From assembly GCF_003977615.1 (NCBI RefSeq), contig NZ_RYZR01000007.1, positions 682,001 to 746,000 of the forward strand: a stretch of DNA of 64,000 nucleotides, given 5' to 3'. The DNA comes from Dyella dinghuensis (GTDB lineage: Bacteria; Pseudomonadota; Gammaproteobacteria; Xanthomonadales; Rhodanobacteraceae). Positions 1 through 8,339 of the stretch are shown piece by piece (the stretch's first letter is position 1; every line of letters starts with the position of its first letter). Under the pieces are notes generated by a model. That model saw only the letters and a program-made list of their open reading frames with translations. It was not told the origin of the DNA and ran no database searches. The position numbers and the translations under genes are program-made.

Positions 1-456
1 GTATTGCACGTAGTACTCCGGTTCCCGGTAGTACGTGTTTTGTCCTGGGGTTGTGCTGATGGCGACGGACGTGTCCTGGTTATCCGGGTTATAGGTCATG
101 GCGTTTGTGAGCGACCACTCCGGATTGCCAGATGATGGCGGCACTATGACTACGTGCTCCGTGGAGAGAGAGCCGCAGACGGTGAACGTGCTCGATGGCG
201 AGGGTGGCGCAGTACAGGTCGTCGGAAAGATGCCCAACCCGCGGGTCAGCAACTGATATTCGGCGTACTGCAGCGTGCTCTGCGCCATCTGGAAAGCGCG
301 GCCTTTCTCTTTGGTGTTGGCCGTCATGTTCTGTTGCGTCGTGAAGCTGTGATACATGGCGACCGCCATGAAGGTAAGCACGACCAGCATCAGCATGCTG
401 GCGATGAGCACAAAGCCGCGCTGCTTAACATGGTGGAATGGGATTGAGCGTCTCAT
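1..456 (-). CDS. pilX: Minor pilin PilX, 3' end cut by window edge
   Basis: Only the first 152 codons are visible; the gene runs off the left edge. PilX is a minor pilin (GspK-like) of the initiation complex that primes type IV pilus assembly at the inner membrane. The N-terminus shows a short basic leader, a prepilin peptidase site after RG in QRGFVLIAS, and one hydrophobic helix (LIASMLMLVVLTFMAVAMY). Position +5 of the mature protein is Ala rather than Glu, as is common for PilX/GspK. It is the fourth gene of a minus-strand set, 30 bp after pilW. pilY1 and pilE normally follow in this family and would lie outside the window. Identity rests on the N-terminus and gene order. Confidence 0.85.
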   Translation of the reverse strand, partial: MRRSIPFHHVKQRGFVLIASMLMLVVLTFMAVAMYHSFTTQQNMTANTKEKGRAFQMAQSTLQYAEYQLLTRGLGIFPTTCTAPPSPSSTFTVCGSLSTEHVVIVPPSSGNPEWSLTNAMTYNPDNQDTSVAISTTPGQNTYYREPEYYVQY

Positions 457-486
457 AGGCGTATTCGATATCGCTTAAGGGCAAGG

Positions 487-1257
487 CTAGAGTGACGTCG
501 TCGTCTGCGTGACGGCGACGATGCGCTCAATCATCGGCAATTCTGCATTTTGTCCGGCCTGGCCGGACAAAGGATTGGGAAAGGTCAGTTGAAGCTTGAC
601 GGAGCGGACGTTAGACCAATAGCTGGCTGAGGCCACTTCCGTAGCGGTCATGTATTCGGTGGCCGAACCCGTATTGCCGGGATCGACACCGTAGTACGCC
701 GTAAACAGCGAAACGCCGCTTACCACGGGCATGGCCTGAGTCGTTGTAGTGGTACCGCCGGACGTTGTCGCCGTCACCGCGCACGTTAGATTGCCCGCGG
801 TGCTTACGGTGTAAGTATTGGTGACGACTACCAGGTTAGGCTGAAGCTGTCCGAGGCAATCGAGTGCGTTACCGTCCGACATATAGCGCACCGCAACGGT
901 GTCGCTCGTAGTACCGCCACCATATGTTCCCGTTATGTATTGTCCGGCCGTAAACGAATAAGTGGACGAAGTGCTGGCGGGAAAAGCATTCGTTGACGTC
1001 AACGTTGGGCTGGGCGGACTCGTCCCATAATTTTCTGCAATGGGGTAATAGCCGCTGTCTTGGACGGTATTGGCCATCACGGTAAGCGCCATGCGCTCAT
1101 TGTCCTGCAATTGCGCCAACGATCCTTGTGCATTGAGTGTGTTGCGCGTTTGAAGCCACAACGTGAATAGGCCGGCGAGCAGGAACGCGCCGATCGTCAG
1201 CGCGATCATCAGCGAGATCAGACTCATACCGTGTTGCTTGGCTCGTGTCGTCATCAT
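487..1257 (-). CDS. pilW: Minor pilin PilW
   Basis: Minor pilin of 256 residues, a GspJ-like member of the pilus priming complex. The start is the ATG at 1257, 5 bp after the pilV stop; a second in-frame ATG lies at 1254. Frame-open sequence upstream of it overlaps pilV and is not pilin-like. The leader MMTTRAKQHG ends in the processing Gly, followed by MSLISLMIALTIGAFLLAG. Mature +5 is Ser where most type IV pilins have Glu. The remainder is Thr/Ser/Gly-rich with paired Cys residues, as in periplasmic pilin heads. The closing segment ERIVAVTQTTTSL is typical of PilW tails. Confidence 0.87.
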   Translation of the reverse strand: MMTTRAKQHGMSLISLMIALTIGAFLLAGLFTLWLQTRNTLNAQGSLAQLQDNERMALTVMANTVQDSGYYPIAENYGTSPPSPTLTSTNAFPASTSSTYSFTAGQYITGTYGGGTTSDTVAVRYMSDGNALDCLGQLQPNLVVVTNTYTVSTAGNLTCAVTATTSGGTTTTTQAMPVVSGVSLFTAYYGVDPGNTGSATEYMTATEVASASYWSNVRSVKLQLTFPNPLSGQAGQNAELPMIERIVAVTQTTTSL

Positions 1258-1262
1258 GGCTT

Positions 1263-1835
1263 TTAAAGTTCGTTGACAAGCGTGTAAGACACGGTGGTCG
1301 CCGTCGCCGGTGAGCTGCTGGTAGATGTGGTAGCAGCATTGATCGCGACGGATTTCTTCTGCGACCAGTTCAACTGGATCGTGCACACCGGTGGCGTGCT
1401 CGCGGTAAGACAGGAGATCACCGCATTGGACTTCGGAGCTTGCGCGAAATAATTTGCTGCCCAATCTCTGACGTCATACACCGCCATGTTCGCCGCAGAG
1501 CAAGCGCTGTCCAGGCAGCTAGTCGAGCCTGTAAATGTTCCGGCCGAGGCACCGCTAAAGGTGACGGATGTGCCACTTGATGCTGGCGACACGATGACCG
1601 ACGAAGGTGCGGCTGCACTGGCCCAGAATGCGCTATTCGCCAGCATGGCATCAGCGAGGCTACGCGCCTGCAGCGCAACCAGCGATTCGGTTTGCGAAGT
1701 GTGCGTTCCGGATAAGGCCGTGGCTTGCATCGCCGCAATGCCAAGCACCCCGATCGAAATGACGACCAAGGCCACCAGTACTTCCAAAAGGCTGAAGCCG
1801 CGATGCCGGATCAAGGAAACGTTGATTATGGACAT
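1263..1835 (-). CDS. pilV: Minor pilin PilV
   Basis: Minor pilin of 190 residues, GspI-like. The processing site is RHRG|FSLLEVLVALVVISIGVLG, with canonical Phe+1 and Glu+5, followed by the single helix. The head domain has several Cys residues (SCLDSAC; SCLT; VCTI) that could form disulfides in the periplasm. Its start overlaps the end of the upstream fimT-like gene by 10 bp, which implies translational coupling. In this pathway PilV, PilW, PilX and FimU form the sub-pilus complex that starts pilus growth and presents PilY1. Assignment rests on the motif plus the order fimU-V-W-X. Confidence 0.88.
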   Translation of the reverse strand: MSIINVSLIRHRGFSLLEVLVALVVISIGVLGIAAMQATALSGTHTSQTESLVALQARSLADAMLANSAFWASAAAPSSVIVSPASSGTSVTFSGASAGTFTGSTSCLDSACSAANMAVYDVRDWAANYFAQAPKSNAVISCLTASTPPVCTIQLNWSQKKSVAINAATTSTSSSPATATTVSYTLVNEL

Positions 1836-2455
1836 GGTGGAGGATTCTTGGATGCGGTTTGTGGCGATGTGACCGTGATGGCTCCCACTTCCGAGATCGT
1901 CAGGCAGCGGAGCGTGCTTGCGTCGAAGTTCGCATCGTTGAGAGTCAGCGCGCCAATATTCGGAGCCGCGGTTTCATTGGCGCCGAACGAGGCCGTGCCG
2001 CCCATGCGATTGAAAACGATGCTGTTGACGGAGCCGGAAGGATTCGTTGCACCCTGCAAGGCATTAAAAGACTGCAGCGTGTCGGTGCCCGAAAAGGCTG
2101 CATGGGCGCGAAGCACCGTATCGACGCCCGTCACGAACGACGTACTGTTGGCTTCCGTATACATCACCCAGCCAGTGTTCCATTCGTTGGAGCCGGTGCA
2201 AGTAGGAACGCTTGCCGCGGGACTTGCTGTCGGACACATGGCTACGTCGACACCAGTGCGAATTGCCGAAGAGCGAGCCAGCTCCACATCCGACTGGATC
2301 TGGGCGAGCTCATCGGTCATCCGGTACTGTGTGACCATGTTCTTGTAGGTGGGGAGCGCCCAGACCATAAGGACGGCAGCGATGACGATCACTACCATCA
2401 CTTCGATCAAGGTAAAACCGGCCATGGCCCTGCGATGCGTGTGCATCGTGCTCAT
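1826..2455 (-). CDS. Minor pilin FimT/FimU (GspH family)
   Basis: Protein of 209 residues of the GspH/FimT family, the first gene of the minor pilin operon. The leader is MSTMHTHRRAMAG, then the canonical processing motif G|FTLIEVMVVIVIAAVLMVWALP with Glu+5. The C-terminal head is Ala/Thr-rich with Cys residues near both ends, including the terminal PPCP. Family members cap or prime the pilus, and FimT in some Legionella and Xanthomonas-type systems binds DNA for natural transformation. I cannot tell FimU from FimT by eye, so I give no symbol. The 280 bp upstream (2456-2735) hold no gene and carry the probable operon promoter. Confidence 0.85.
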   Translation of the reverse strand: MSTMHTHRRAMAGFTLIEVMVVIVIAAVLMVWALPTYKNMVTQYRMTDELAQIQSDVELARSSAIRTGVDVAMCPTASPAASVPTCTGSNEWNTGWVMYTEANSTSFVTGVDTVLRAHAAFSGTDTLQSFNALQGATNPSGSVNSIVFNRMGGTASFGANETAAPNIGALTLNDANFDASTLRCLTISEVGAITVTSPQTASKNPPPCP

Positions 2456-2605
2456 GCTTCCCCCATGTGGCGTTTAGCCGAGTTGGATTGCATCAACCGG
2501 AGAATGTCCGGCCGCCCCTTTGTTCCCATGCCTCGTCCGGGTGATTAGCAGGCTTGTTGGCTCGACAAGGAGCCAGAAGCGCGGATTACGCCCGAAGATA
2601 GACGC

Positions 2606-2634
2606 ATTATCTTGTAGGGGAAATCCGAATTGAA
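2606..2634 (-). promoter_or_regulatory. Candidate promoter of the minor pilin operon
   Basis: On the minus strand TTCAAT (2634-2629) and GATAAT (2611-2606) are separated by 17 bp. The -10 matches the sigma-70 consensus at 5 of 6 positions and the -35 only at 3 of 6. It would leave a leader of about 145 bases before the FimT/FimU start. It is the best sigma-70 match I see in this gap. A sigma-54 or Vfr/AlgR-type control cannot be excluded. Confidence 0.3.
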
Positions 2635-2735
2635 TAGCCGCCCGTCGGACGAAAACGGCCGCTTGTCGCCGGAATGTTGATGGCCATCAAGAATTTGGCT
2701 TTTGGCGGTCTGGGTGACGCTGAGCTATCCCTCGC

Positions 2736-3422
2736 TCAAACGTCGGACCACATTCTCAACAGGTTGTGGTAGCAGCCTGTCAGCCGCACGCGGGCGGCTT
2801 CGTCCGCGTTGGTGGCGGTGAGCCGCTGGATGGCGTTGTCCAGGTCGAACAGAAGGGTGCGCTGTCCGTCGTCGCGGATCATGCTTTGCACCCAGAAAAA
2901 GCAGGCTACGCGCGTGCCGCGGGTGACGGGGTTGACCTGGTGCAGACTGCTCGCTGGATAAAGAATCATGTCGCCGGCAGGCAGTTTGACGGTCTGCGTG
3001 CCGTAGGTGTCTTCGATCAGGAGTTCGCCGCCTTCATAACTATCGGGTGCTGCGAGGAAGAGGGTGGCGGAAAGGTCGGTGCGGATCTTCTCGCCCGTGC
3101 CGGGCATCAGGCGCACCGATCCATCCACGTGACTGCCGAAATGCATGCCGCCCTGATAGCGGTTGAACATCGGTGGATAAACGCGATGAGGGAGTGCCGC
3201 ACTGATGAATAGCGGGTGCCGCTCCAGCGCAGCGAGCACGACGTTGCCCAGCTCGATCGCTGTGGAAGATCCCTCGGCGATCTGCTGGTTCTGTTTGACA
3301 TGAACACCTTGATGCCCGGCGGTGACACGCCCATCGACCCACGGTGCGTTTCCGGCATCGAGTTGCTTGCGGAAATGCGCGAGTTGTTCGCTGTTGAGCA
3401 GGGCGGGCACATGCACCAGCAT
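2736..3422 (-). CDS. piuC: Fe(II)/2-oxoglutarate dioxygenase, PKHD-type hydroxylase (PiuC/YbiX family)
   Basis: Soluble protein of 228 residues, the usual length for PiuC/YbiX. The Fe(II)-binding HxD is in [10 protein letters not shown]; the distal His lies in SSLHQVNPV, followed by the oxoglutarate-binding Arg region ([18 protein letters not shown]). These hydroxylases are commonly paired with catecholate-type siderophore receptors and are induced by iron starvation; their substrate is not settled. Here it lies 13 bp after the TonB receptor gene on the same strand, so it should be transcribed from the same Fur-controlled promoter. An SD-like GGAG sits about 9 bases before the ATG. The symbol follows the family, not a proven function. 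Confidence 0.9.
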   Translation of the reverse strand: MLVHVPALLNSEQLAHFRKQLDAGNAPWVDGRVTAGHQGVHVKQNQQIAEGSSTAIELGNVVLAALERHPLFISAALPHRVYPPMFNRYQGGMHFGSHVDGSVRLMPGTGEKIRTDLSATLFLAAPDSYEGGELLIEDTYGTQTVKLPAGDMILYPASSLHQVNPVTRGTRVACFFWVQSMIRDDGQRTLLFDLDNAIQRLTATNADEAARVRLTGCYHNLLRMWSDV

Positions 3423-3435
3423 GAAGTGCTCTCCG

Positions 3436-5628
3436 TCAGTACTTATAGGTGAACGTCACCATTTCCGTGCGGCCGATACCCGGCACAGAACGGCCGCCGT
3501 CCGACTGAATCAGCGCATCGAAATAGCGCTTGTTGGTCAGGTTGAGTACGTTGAGTCGAATATCGTAACTGGGTTGATGGTACGCCACCGTGCCGTCCCA
3601 GCGGGTATAGCCGCCGACACTGACGAGGTCGGTGTTGGCTGCATAACGTTGTGACATGTACGTCGGGCCGCCGCCGGCTTCCCAGTTTTGCGCGAAGGTG
3701 TAGGTGCTCCACGTCGTGAACGTATTGCGCGGCGTGTTGGCGGGCACATTGCCTTGCGTGCCGTCCATCGCTTTCACGATTCTGCCGTCCATGTAGCTGT
3801 AACCGGAGAAGATCTGCCAGTGCGGCGTGATGTGACCGACAACACCCAGTTCGGCGCCACGCACGCGAATGTTGCCATCCAGTACGTATTCGCCCGATGA
3901 GGTTTCGGTACGCGCATTGGTTTGTTCAAGGTTGTACAGCGCGGCGTTAACGGCCAGCACGTCGTCGATCAGATTCCACTTGCCGCCGATTTCGTACGAA
4001 TAATTCTTTTCCGGCGCCAGATCCTGCGTTCCATTCGTCAACGTCAGCTGTTCCAGCGACGGATCGAACGAGGTGCCGTACGACACGTAGTAAGACTGCT
4101 TTTCGCTGGGCTGATAAATCACGCCGCCGCGCACGCTGGTGAAATACACCGTTTGCTGCGCATAGGAGGGCAGCGATACGGTATTGCTGATATGCGCATC
4201 GAATTCATCGCGGCGAAGGCCGGCGACGGCGATCCATTGATCGTTCAAACGCATGGTGTCGTTTGCGTAAACCGCGGCGGTGTTGCCGGTGGATTGCGCG
4301 TAGTTGCCGACGGTCGTGGTGACGTTCGAAGGCGTGGATTCCTGCACGGGATCGACCAGCGACAGCAACGGCAGACCGTTTCGCGTGTAGCCCTGGTTGT
4401 TGTACGTCTCATGCGCAAACTCGGTGCCGGTAATCAGCGTGTGCTGAATGAAACCGGTGTCGAACTTGGTGGTGAGATCGGTCTGGCTGTCGAGAATCTT
4501 GTCGTGAATGATGCGATCGTGACTGGCCAGCTGCACGTACAGATCCGACAGCGGCAAATCGGTGGGATTGCCCAGTGTTTTGTTGAGCGTCACGCCGCCG
4601 GCTGTCACGACACTGTTGGCCGCCGTTTCGCGTGCATTCGTCGTGTAATCGCTGTATTGCAGCTGCGTGCGCAGATTCACGTTGTCCGTGAAAGCATGTT
4701 CAAGACGTGCGTTGAATTCGTTGACGCTCTGGTTTGTGCGATCGTCGGTCAGTCCATACCAATTCTTGTAGCTCACATTCGCCGGTCGGCCGTTGATCGG
4801 TGGTAGGCCGTAATCGGGCGTGTCGTGATTGCGCTGGATCAACGCCGACAAGGTGATCTGCGTCGGGGTGCCGATGCCGAATCGGACCGACGGCGCAATG
4901 CCAGCGTCCTGATTCTTCAGCACGTCACGCGTGGAATGCATGTCCTGGCCGTACACGTTCAAACGCACGGCAGCGGTATCGGACAGCGGCTGATTGAAAT
5001 CGGCGGTAGTGCGGTAACGGTCGTCGCTGCCGACGGTTGCGGTGATCTGGCCGAACGGCTTCAGCTCCGGCTCTTTCGTCACCTGATTGATCACGCCGCC
5101 GGTCGAGCCGCGGCCGAACAACATCGATGACGGTCCCTTGAGCACTTCGATCGCCGACAGATCGAACACGTCGCGGTAGTACTGGCCCGGATCGCGAAAG
5201 CCGTCCAGGTAAATGTCTGTGCGCGCCGTGAAACCGCGCAGGTTGATGTTGTTGCCGATCTGCCCGCCCTCAGCGCCACCAATCGTGATGCCTGGGACAT
5301 TGCGCAGCGCATCCGACAACGATGTCGCGCCTTGCGCGTCCATCAGATCGCGATTCACCACGACGATGGTTTGCGGGATGTCGCGTAGCGAGGTGGGCAC
5401 CTTGGCGCCGACGGTCGAGGTGTCGGTGTCGTAGTCGTTACCGATCACACTGCCGGTAACGTGCACCGATTCCAGCGTTTTCGTTTTGCTGGAAGTCTGC
5501 GTCTCGTTCTGTGGCGTGCTGGTGGTGTCGGTGGCAGGGGTGGTGGTCTGTGCGTGCGTTGCGGCGGGGAGGGCCAGCGCGAGGAGCAAGGCGGCCTGGA
5601 GGGTCGTCGGACGGAAGTTAGCGGGCAT
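3436..5628 (-). CDS. TonB-dependent siderophore receptor (Fiu/PiuA-like)
   Basis: Outer-membrane receptor of 730 residues. The chosen ATG at 5628 gives a clear signal peptide ([14 protein letters not shown]); longer forms add 43 charged residues with no signal character. The plug domain follows: [55 protein letters not shown] and [13 protein letters not shown]. The rest is a long beta-barrel with alternating hydrophobic strands and a final aromatic residue (FTYKY). Receptors of this group import ferric catecholate siderophores and take up siderophore-like antibiotics. The Fur box upstream and the adjacent piuC-type gene support iron uptake. The exact ligand cannot be read from sequence. Confidence 0.92.
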   Translation of the reverse strand: MPANFRPTTLQAALLLALALPAATHAQTTTPATDTTSTPQNETQTSSKTKTLESVHVTGSVIGNDYDTDTSTVGAKVPTSLRDIPQTIVVVNRDLMDAQGATSLSDALRNVPGITIGGAEGGQIGNNINLRGFTARTDIYLDGFRDPGQYYRDVFDLSAIEVLKGPSSMLFGRGSTGGVINQVTKEPELKPFGQITATVGSDDRYRTTADFNQPLSDTAAVRLNVYGQDMHSTRDVLKNQDAGIAPSVRFGIGTPTQITLSALIQRNHDTPDYGLPPINGRPANVSYKNWYGLTDDRTNQSVNEFNARLEHAFTDNVNLRTQLQYSDYTTNARETAANSVVTAGGVTLNKTLGNPTDLPLSDLYVQLASHDRIIHDKILDSQTDLTTKFDTGFIQHTLITGTEFAHETYNNQGYTRNGLPLLSLVDPVQESTPSNVTTTVGNYAQSTGNTAAVYANDTMRLNDQWIAVAGLRRDEFDAHISNTVSLPSYAQQTVYFTSVRGGVIYQPSEKQSYYVSYGTSFDPSLEQLTLTNGTQDLAPEKNYSYEIGGKWNLIDDVLAVNAALYNLEQTNARTETSSGEYVLDGNIRVRGAELGVVGHITPHWQIFSGYSYMDGRIVKAMDGTQGNVPANTPRNTFTTWSTYTFAQNWEAGGGPTYMSQRYAANTDLVSVGGYTRWDGTVAYHQPSYDIRLNVLNLTNKRYFDALIQSDGGRSVPGIGRTEMVTFTYKY

Positions 5629-5742
5629 GGTCAGCAACTTGGCGAAGGTGAAGGAGCCCGAACACCGGTGGGTTGGCTCGCCTGAGGGCTTCAATCCCTC
5701 ATCCCGCTTGCTATTCCACACATCACTGTGTTCGATGTAAAT

Positions 5743-5761
5743 GCGAATCGTTGTCATTATC
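5743..5761 (-). promoter_or_regulatory. Fur box upstream of the siderophore receptor
   Basis: The minus-strand 19-mer GATAATGACAACGATTCGC matches the classical Fur consensus at 14 of 19 positions, with the left GATAATGA half perfect. It lies 115 bp upstream of the receptor start. Iron-loaded Fur would repress the receptor and hydroxylase as a unit. Confidence 0.75.
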
Positions 5762-5815
5762 GCATGCTGTTACGAACTTGTGAAGTGTTTCTTGCGTAAG
5801 GCTGTCGTAAGAAGA

Positions 5816-5848
5816 AATGAAAAGGCCCCACACTTGCGTGCGGGGCCT
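5816..5848 (-). terminator. Rho-independent terminator after the M13 peptidase gene
   Basis: The minus strand forms AGGCCCC...GGGGCCT (5848-5842 with 5829-5823), an inner CAC/GTG pairing and a short loop, followed by TTTTCATTTCTTC. It lies 47 bp after the M13 peptidase stop and upstream of the Fur box, so it separates the two minus-strand units. Confidence 0.75.
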
Positions 5849-5894
5849 CGTTGCTTTCAGACCGGGGCGATTACACCGCGGTGGTATCAGCCAC

Positions 5895-8024
5895 TTACCA
5901 GATCTTCACTTGCTTGTCGCCCGAGCGAACCATCGGGTCGGTGGGCTTGCACTGGAACGCCGTGGCGAACGCCGCCATGTTCGACGGGGCGCCGATCGCG
6001 CGGAATTCAGCCGGCGAGTGCGGATCGATGTTCAAGTACAGCTCGGCCGTCTTCGGACGGATGTTCTCGCGCCAGACGCGGGCCCAGCTCAGGAAGTAAC
6101 GCTGGTCCTGGGTGTAACCGTCGATCTTTTGGTCCGCTTCGGCCGGGTTCTTCTTCAGCGCGTTTTGCAGTGCGTCGTAAGCGACATTCAGGCCGCCTAG
6201 GTCGGCGATGTTTTCACCCAGTGTCAGCTGACCGTTGACGTGCACGTCCGGCTTGTCCTTGAGCGGTGCATAGCCGTTGAACTGGTCGACCAGCTTGCCG
6301 GTGCGCGACTTGAATTGTGACTTGTCCTGTGCCGTCCACCAGTCGGCCTTGTTGCCGTCGCCATCGAACTGCGAGCCCTGATCGTCGAAGCCGTGGCTGG
6401 ATTCGTGGCCGATCACTGCGCCGATGCCGCCGTAGTTGATTGCGTCGTCGCCGTTGGCATAGAAGAACGGCGGCTGCAGGATCGCGGCCGGGAAGTTGAT
6501 CGTGTTGGTGCTCGGATCGTAATAAGCGTTGACCGTCTGCGGGGTCATGCCCCATTCGGTGCGATCGGTCTGCTTGCCGATGTGGGCGACATCCCAATCG
6601 TGGTTGAACTTGGCGGCGGCCGTCACGTCGCCGTAGTAGTCCCCCTGCTTGATATCCAGGCCGTCCCAGGTACGCCAGTGGTCCGGATAGCCGATCTTCG
6701 GCAGGAACTTGTCCCACTTTTCGAGTGCTTTCTGCTTGGTGGCGTCGCTCATCCAATCCGAATTCTGGATGTGCTCTTTGAGCGCCTCGCGCACGTTGGT
6801 AACGAGTTCTTCGGCACGCTGTTTGGCTTCCGGCGTGAACTCCTTGGCGACGTACAGCTGGCCAAGCGCCTCACCCATCGACTCGTTCACGGCGCCAAGC
6901 ACGCGCTTCCACAACGGGCGCTGTTCCGGCTGGCCGGAGAGCGTCTTGCCGTAGAAGTCGAAGCGGTTGTCCTGGAAAGCGGTGCTGAGGTACGGCGATG
7001 CGCTGTCGATCGCGTGGAAGCGCAAGTAAGCCTGCCATTGGTCGATCGGTGCGCTGGCCAGCAGCTTGTCGAACTCGGCGAAGAACTTCGGCTGCGACAG
7101 CGAGAAGCCCTTGCCGACATTGATGTTCTGATCGGAGAAGTACTTGTCCCAGCTGAAGTGCGGGGTGATCTTGTCGGCCTGCGCCACGCTCACGAAGTGA
7201 TATTCGTTGTCCAGGTCGCGCAGTTCGGTCGGCGAGAGCGACGCCTTGGCGAGCTGGGTTTCGAACGCCAGAACCTCGTCGGCCTGCTTTTTCGCGTCCG
7301 CATCGGAGACGCCCGTCAGTGCCAGCGTCTTGACGATGTGTGCCTTGTAGGCGTCACGAATGTCGGCGTACTTGGCATCGGAGTAGTAGTCGCGTGTCGG
7401 CAGACCCAGGCCACCCTGGTTGGCGAAACCGATCTGCAGCTTGGCATCCTTGAAGTCGGCGCCGGCGCCGAAGTCGAACACCTGCATGTCGCCCTGGGCG
7501 TCACGATCGGTGATGTACTTGGCGATGTCGGCCGGTGTCTTCAGCGCAGCGATCTGATCGAGCTGCGGCTTCAGCGGGTCGAAGCCAGCCTTGTTGACGG
7601 CGTCCTGATCCATACCGGCCTGATACAACCAGCCGATCTTCTGCTCGATCGAGCCGGCCTTGGCCTGTGCGGCATTCTTGGCAGCGGCGTCGACGATGTC
7701 GTGCTGCGTGTTCAGACTCTGCTCGGCGAGCTGATTGAACGCACCCCAGCTGGTGTGATCGTTCGGGATCGGATTTGCGGCGATCCACTTGGCATTGACG
7801 AAGCTATTGAAGTCCTGACAGGCATTGATGCTGCTGTCCAGCTCATTCACATCAAAAATGCTGGCCGGCTTGGCGGCAGCAGCGGTGGTCGCAGCGGCGG
7901 CGGGTGCGGCCGTGGATGCCGGGGCAGGTGCCGGTGCAGCGGCTTGTTCCTGTTTGCCGCAGGCGGTCAGGGCCAGGGCAACGCTCACAGCGAGCACTAG
8001 CGGCTTCATAGGCTTGTTAGTCAT
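5895..8024 (-). CDS. M13 family zinc metallopeptidase lipoprotein (PepO/neprilysin-like)
   Basis: Endopeptidase of 709 residues. It starts with a lipoprotein signal (VSVALALTAC|GKQ) and an Ala/Pro-rich linker, so it is probably anchored in the envelope. The N-terminal M13 domain includes CQDFNSFVNAKWIAANPIP. The catalytic domain carries the zinc motif HExxH in VIGHESSHGFDDQG, and ENIADLGG supplies the third ligand Glu and the Asp partner. The C-terminus PTDPMVRSGDKQVKIW is the family's conserved end. These enzymes cleave short peptides. The ATG at 8024 has GAGGG 7 bases upstream. It stands alone on the minus strand, closed by the terminator at 5816-5848. Confidence 0.93.
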   Translation of the reverse strand: MTNKPMKPLVLAVSVALALTACGKQEQAAAPAPAPASTAAPAAAATTAAAAKPASIFDVNELDSSINACQDFNSFVNAKWIAANPIPNDHTSWGAFNQLAEQSLNTQHDIVDAAAKNAAQAKAGSIEQKIGWLYQAGMDQDAVNKAGFDPLKPQLDQIAALKTPADIAKYITDRDAQGDMQVFDFGAGADFKDAKLQIGFANQGGLGLPTRDYYSDAKYADIRDAYKAHIVKTLALTGVSDADAKKQADEVLAFETQLAKASLSPTELRDLDNEYHFVSVAQADKITPHFSWDKYFSDQNINVGKGFSLSQPKFFAEFDKLLASAPIDQWQAYLRFHAIDSASPYLSTAFQDNRFDFYGKTLSGQPEQRPLWKRVLGAVNESMGEALGQLYVAKEFTPEAKQRAEELVTNVREALKEHIQNSDWMSDATKQKALEKWDKFLPKIGYPDHWRTWDGLDIKQGDYYGDVTAAAKFNHDWDVAHIGKQTDRTEWGMTPQTVNAYYDPSTNTINFPAAILQPPFFYANGDDAINYGGIGAVIGHESSHGFDDQGSQFDGDGNKADWWTAQDKSQFKSRTGKLVDQFNGYAPLKDKPDVHVNGQLTLGENIADLGGLNVAYDALQNALKKNPAEADQKIDGYTQDQRYFLSWARVWRENIRPKTAELYLNIDPHSPAEFRAIGAPSNMAAFATAFQCKPTDPMVRSGDKQVKIW

Positions 8025-8250
8025 GAAAATCCCTCTGGAAGTGTCGATAAATCGCCCGCAAGCGATTGTGTTTACTCAGGCTGGCCCGTCGGTCTCTCCC
8101 CCTCTGGCCGCCATGACCGTTCACCCTAGGTCAAAGGTCATGGAGGACACAGTGTCAAAGGTCAGGGGTGGTTTGTCGGCGCGTGCGCCGTCGGTTTGTG
8201 CGCTGCAGCCGCATCGTTTTTGCCAAATCGTTTTTATCGCCGTCGCATGG
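8025..8250. promoter_or_regulatory. Divergent intergenic region with palindrome and direct repeats
   Basis: This is most of the 315 bp between the divergent M13 peptidase and phosphoesterase genes; no gene is visible. Two patterns stand out. One is a perfect inverted repeat, CCATGACC (8111-8118) and GGTCATGG (8136-8143), 17 bp apart. The other is a direct repeat of GTCAAAGGTCA at 8130-8140 and 8154-8164, starting 24 bp apart. Such spacing suits a dimeric regulator, but I recognise no family. The palindrome lies about 90-120 bp upstream of the peptidase start. Confidence 0.4.
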
Positions 8251-8284
8251 TTGTTACCAGCCTGTCATCGCGGCTGGGTATGGT
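8251..8284 (+). promoter_or_regulatory. Candidate Pho box and -10 for the phosphoesterase gene
   Basis: TTGTTAC (8251-8257), four bases, then CTGTCAT (8262-8268) form two 7-mers with the 11-bp period of PhoB sites. The second is a perfect half-site; the first matches 5 of 7. TATGGT (8279-8284) follows 10 bp later, the usual place for a -10 whose -35 is replaced by PhoB. The downstream gene encodes a secreted phosphoesterase, which fits phosphate-starvation control. Confidence 0.5.
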
Positions 8285-8339
8285 CGTTGACTATCACGCT
8301 TAGGGGAGCGTGCCCATCGACTGTCACCGGAGGACTGCC

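Noticed and set aside
2736-3452. Long open frames on the plus strand opposite the dioxygenase and receptor genes
   Set aside because: They are antisense shadows in GC-rich coding sequence, rich in Arg/Ala/Gly without domain motifs, while the minus strand carries clear family signatures and signal peptides.
6393-8000. A 535-codon open frame antisense to the M13 peptidase gene
   Set aside because: It is long because codon bias leaves few stops on the opposite strand. Its composition (Val/Leu/Arg runs, Gly-Arg-Cys tail) fits no fold, and the peptidase motifs are unambiguous on the minus strand.
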